A stretch of 64,000 nucleotides of DNA from positions 62,001 through 126,000 of the forward strand of contig NZ_FOXX01000011.1 in NCBI RefSeq assembly GCF_900115845.1. The letters run 5' to 3'. This stretch comes from Priestia endophytica DSM 13796 (GTDB taxonomy: Bacteria > Bacillota > Bacilli > Bacillales > Bacillaceae_H). The position numbers were made by a program, and so were the translations under genes. Below the pieces are notes generated by a model. It saw nothing but the letters and a program-made list of their open reading frames with translations, ran no database searches and was not told where the DNA came from. Each line of letters opens with the position of its first letter. Position 1 is the first letter of the stretch. Positions 62,278 through 64,000 of the stretch are shown one piece after another.

Positions 62278-63027
62278 ATGAAATTCAAAGCAACAGTATT
62301 AGCAGGTGCTATAGCATTTGGCAGTGCAGCTTATGGAGTACATGCAATGGGAACAAATAGTGAAGAAGCAAATAAAAATACGCAATCTGCTAAAATTAGC
62401 ATAGATGAAGCAAAAAGTATTGCTTTAAAAGAAGTTGATGGAAAAGTTATAGACGTTGATCAAGATCAAGAAGGTTCATATGTTGTTTATGAAGTAGAAG
62501 TTCAAACTCAAAATGGAGAAAAAGACATTGAAATTAATGGGCAAACAGGTAAAGTGTTAAAAGATGATGATGATCTGCTAAAAGAGCAAGCTAAAATTAC
62601 GACACAAGAAGCTGAGACAATTGCTTTAGGCAAAGTATCTGGAGAAATGACGGATCTTGACTTAGATTATGACGACCGAACAGCAAAAGTAGTTTATGAA
62701 GTTGAAGTAACTCACAACGGATTAGAGCAGGACGTGAAAATTGATGCTGTTACAGGTGATGTGCTCCACGTTCAAAAAGATGACGATGATGATCGTGATG
62801 ACGACCTCGATGACGATAATATTAAATCATCTCAAGTGAAAGTTACAGAACAAAAAGCAGAAGGTATTGCTTTAAAGGAAGTTGATGGAGAAGTTGTGAG
62901 CATCGAACTTGATGAAGATGATGGTATAGCGCTTTATGAGATTGAGGTTCAATCAAATAAAGGAGAAGCAGAAGTAACTGTTTCTGCCACAAATGGTGAT
63001 GTGCTAGAAGTAGAATGGGATGATTAA
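62278..63027 (+). CDS. Secreted acidic PepSY-repeat protein
   Basis: A 249-residue exported protein (signal peptide KFKATVLAGAIAFGSAAYGVHA) with three PepSY units (residues 30-100, 105-170, 180-249). Each repeats the pattern I..EAKSIALKEVDGKV.D...... YEVEV.......I....G.VL. Asp/Glu-rich stretches (DDDDDRDDDLDDDN) suggest calcium binding. I chose ATG 62278 with AGGAGG nine bases upstream; the ATG at 62269 touches it. Likely a target of the adjacent two-component system. Confidence 0.75.
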   Translation: MKFKATVLAGAIAFGSAAYGVHAMGTNSEEANKNTQSAKISIDEAKSIALKEVDGKVIDVDQDQEGSYVVYEVEVQTQNGEKDIEINGQTGKVLKDDDDLLKEQAKITTQEAETIALGKVSGEMTDLDLDYDDRTAKVVYEVEVTHNGLEQDVKIDAVTGDVLHVQKDDDDDRDDDLDDDNIKSSQVKVTEQKAEGIALKEVDGEVVSIELDEDDGIALYEIEVQSNKGEAEVTVSATNGDVLEVEWDD

Positions 63028-63136
63028 TCTATAAGAGAGCTGCAAGATAGCCTAAAATGTTGTATATAAGTTAAATAGAGGTCGAATAAAGTGGAATAAT
63101 AAAATAAATTAGCATTATTTTACGGGAAATACATCG

Positions 63137-63177
63137 AAAAAAAGGGAACCGAGTCTTGTACTCGGTTCCCTTTTTTT
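63137..63177. terminator. Bidirectional terminator
   Basis: A perfect 17-bp stem (63137-63153 with 63161-63177) with a 7-base loop, A7 before and T7 after. It overlaps the stop codon of the endopeptidase gene on the minus strand. Confidence 0.92.
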
Positions 63178-64000
63178 AACGTAAGTAACGTCTTGCCCCT
63201 GCATATTCTCCTCCATATCCAGATGTCTCAATTTTATCAATTTTCACCGTTGTGCTCGTATTAGGGGAATGAATCATCTCACCATTTCCAATATACATCC
63301 CAACATGATGCACACGTCCTTTGCCTTCTTCATATGCAAAGAAAACAAGATCACCTTTTTGAAGATCTTCTCTTTCCACAGGATTTCCATGTGTTGCTTG
63401 GACAGAGGAATCACGAGGGATAGTGATACCATGTGATTTATAAAGAGTGTACGTAAAGCCTGAACAATCAAATCCATATCCAGACATTCCTGCCCAAAGA
63501 TATGGCAATCCTAAAAACTGTTTCCCAGAGCGAATTAAATCATCAGCAGTTGGCTCTGGAATGTCTTGCTCTGTTTGGTAAATAGAAGCGTCAGATTTGC
63601 GTAGCCACTGTGCTCCGCTGTTTGGAGTATATACAAGTAGTTTATTTTTTTTCTCTTTAAGCACAGGAAGTCTTGTATTAAAACTGATTTCTATTCCTTT
63701 CTTCTTTTCGGCAAAATCTTTAAAAAGAGGTGCAGTGTTTGCTGTTACTAAAGCAAATGGACGTTTTTCTTTTAAGACGGAAAAGGAAGGGCTTTTAGAG
63801 AGTTGAGCTTTAGGCATCCATCCAGGATAACCTTTTTCATTTCTAGGTGTTGGCTGATCATGTACTGCTACTTTGACCCAACCATTTTGTTCTTCAAGGA
63901 TGGTTACTTTTGAGCCATAGAGGGCTTGTGTTTCTAAATTCCCAACAAGCCATAACTTCTCGTCATAGCTCATAGCTGCAGTCCACTTTTTCATATCAAC
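63176..64000 (-). CDS. NlpC/P60 endopeptidase, YkfC-like (5' end outside window)
   Basis: At least 274 residues of a gamma-D-glutamyl-L-diamino acid endopeptidase acting on murein peptides. The frame is open to the right edge, so the first Met seen is probably internal. Two bacterial SH3 domains (LETQALYGSKVTILEEQNGWVKVAV; VTANTAPLFKDFAEKKK) precede the NlpC/P60 domain with the catalytic Cys in DCSGFTYTLY, His in HHVGMYIG and a final His in MIHSPNT. This fits YkfC of bacilli, an enzyme that recycles wall peptides. Confidence 0.85.
   Translation of the reverse strand, partial: VDMKKWTAAMSYDEKLWLVGNLETQALYGSKVTILEEQNGWVKVAVHDQPTPRNEKGYPGWMPKAQLSKSPSFSVLKEKRPFALVTANTAPLFKDFAEKKKGIEISFNTRLPVLKEKKNKLLVYTPNSGAQWLRKSDASIYQTEQDIPEPTADDLIRSGKQFLGLPYLWAGMSGYGFDCSGFTYTLYKSHGITIPRDSSVQATHGNPVEREDLQKGDLVFFAYEEGKGRVHHVGMYIGNGEMIHSPNTSTTVKIDKIETSGYGGEYAGARRYLR

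Overview
The window is low-GC Bacillota DNA that looks like a chromosome segment of a Bacillaceae species (Bacillus/Priestia type). Gene content supports this: motAB, uppP, a yceCDEFGH-type tellurite-resistance/stress operon, nasBC, bacterial NO synthase, gltT, khtTU, an AbrB paralogue, a BmrA-type exporter, strong AGGAGG ribosome sites and many U-tailed terminators. Both edges cut genes: a PTS permease on the left lacks its first codons, and an NlpC/P60 endopeptidase on the right lacks its N-terminus. No tRNA, rRNA, CRISPR array, prophage or intact insertion sequence was seen.

Layout. 1-4.5 kb: N-acetylglucosamine-type PTS permease, VOC-type ring-cleaving dioxygenase, GlcU-type sugar transporter, YwbE. 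4.6-8.3 kb: accessory islet with a WXG100-like protein, a glycine-zipper effector-like protein and an EspG-like partner on the minus strand, facing two small membrane-protein genes and a frameshifted remnant of a second copy of one of them. No type VII secretion machinery lies in the window. 8.4-9.8 kb: adenine-type purine riboswitch and pbuE. 9.8-11.8 kb: bmrA preceded by a 28-codon ORF and a terminator. 12-18.8 kb: orphan FGGY kinase, DhaS-type aldehyde dehydrogenase, secreted coiled-coil/3D-domain wall protein, AGCS symporter. 19.2-23.9 kb: sugar-acid (hexonate-like) cluster of two zinc dehydrogenases, a LacI regulator and an ACS-family transporter, with the 3' remnant of an SDR reductase and a near-cre site. 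24-29.6 kb: khtUT, a short tyrosine recombinase beside an 18+18 bp inverted repeat, gltT, uppP, DNA-3-methyladenine glycosylase. 29.8-33.8 kb: two small paralogous proteins, two glycosyltransferases each carrying two GT2 domains, and an AbrB-like regulator. 34-37.3 kb: an 1122-residue polytopic membrane protein. 37.4-42 kb: nasB-nasC behind an exact TnrA-box match.

42.2-51.2 kb: secreted polysaccharide deacetylase, secreted metzincin-like protease, ABC-F ATPase, alpha/beta hydrolase, motAB, CimH-type citrate/malate transporter, methionine gamma-lyase. 51.4-57.5 kb: ter/yce operon of three TerD paralogues, TerC, YceG and YceH/TelA, split by a terminator and a small HTH gene, with a 20-bp palindrome before the first gene and a small membrane-protein gene at the end. 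57.7-64 kb: nos, acylphosphatase, a YkoGH-like two-component system followed by two PepSY proteins, and a YkfC-like endopeptidase.

The least explained parts are the orphan type VII-like cassette with its decaying membrane-protein copy, the four-domain glycosyltransferase cluster, the small ORF before bmrA, the recombinase with its inverted repeat, and a near-identical palindrome repeated in three intergenic regions. All family assignments come from reading motifs and from memory of homologues; no database search was run.
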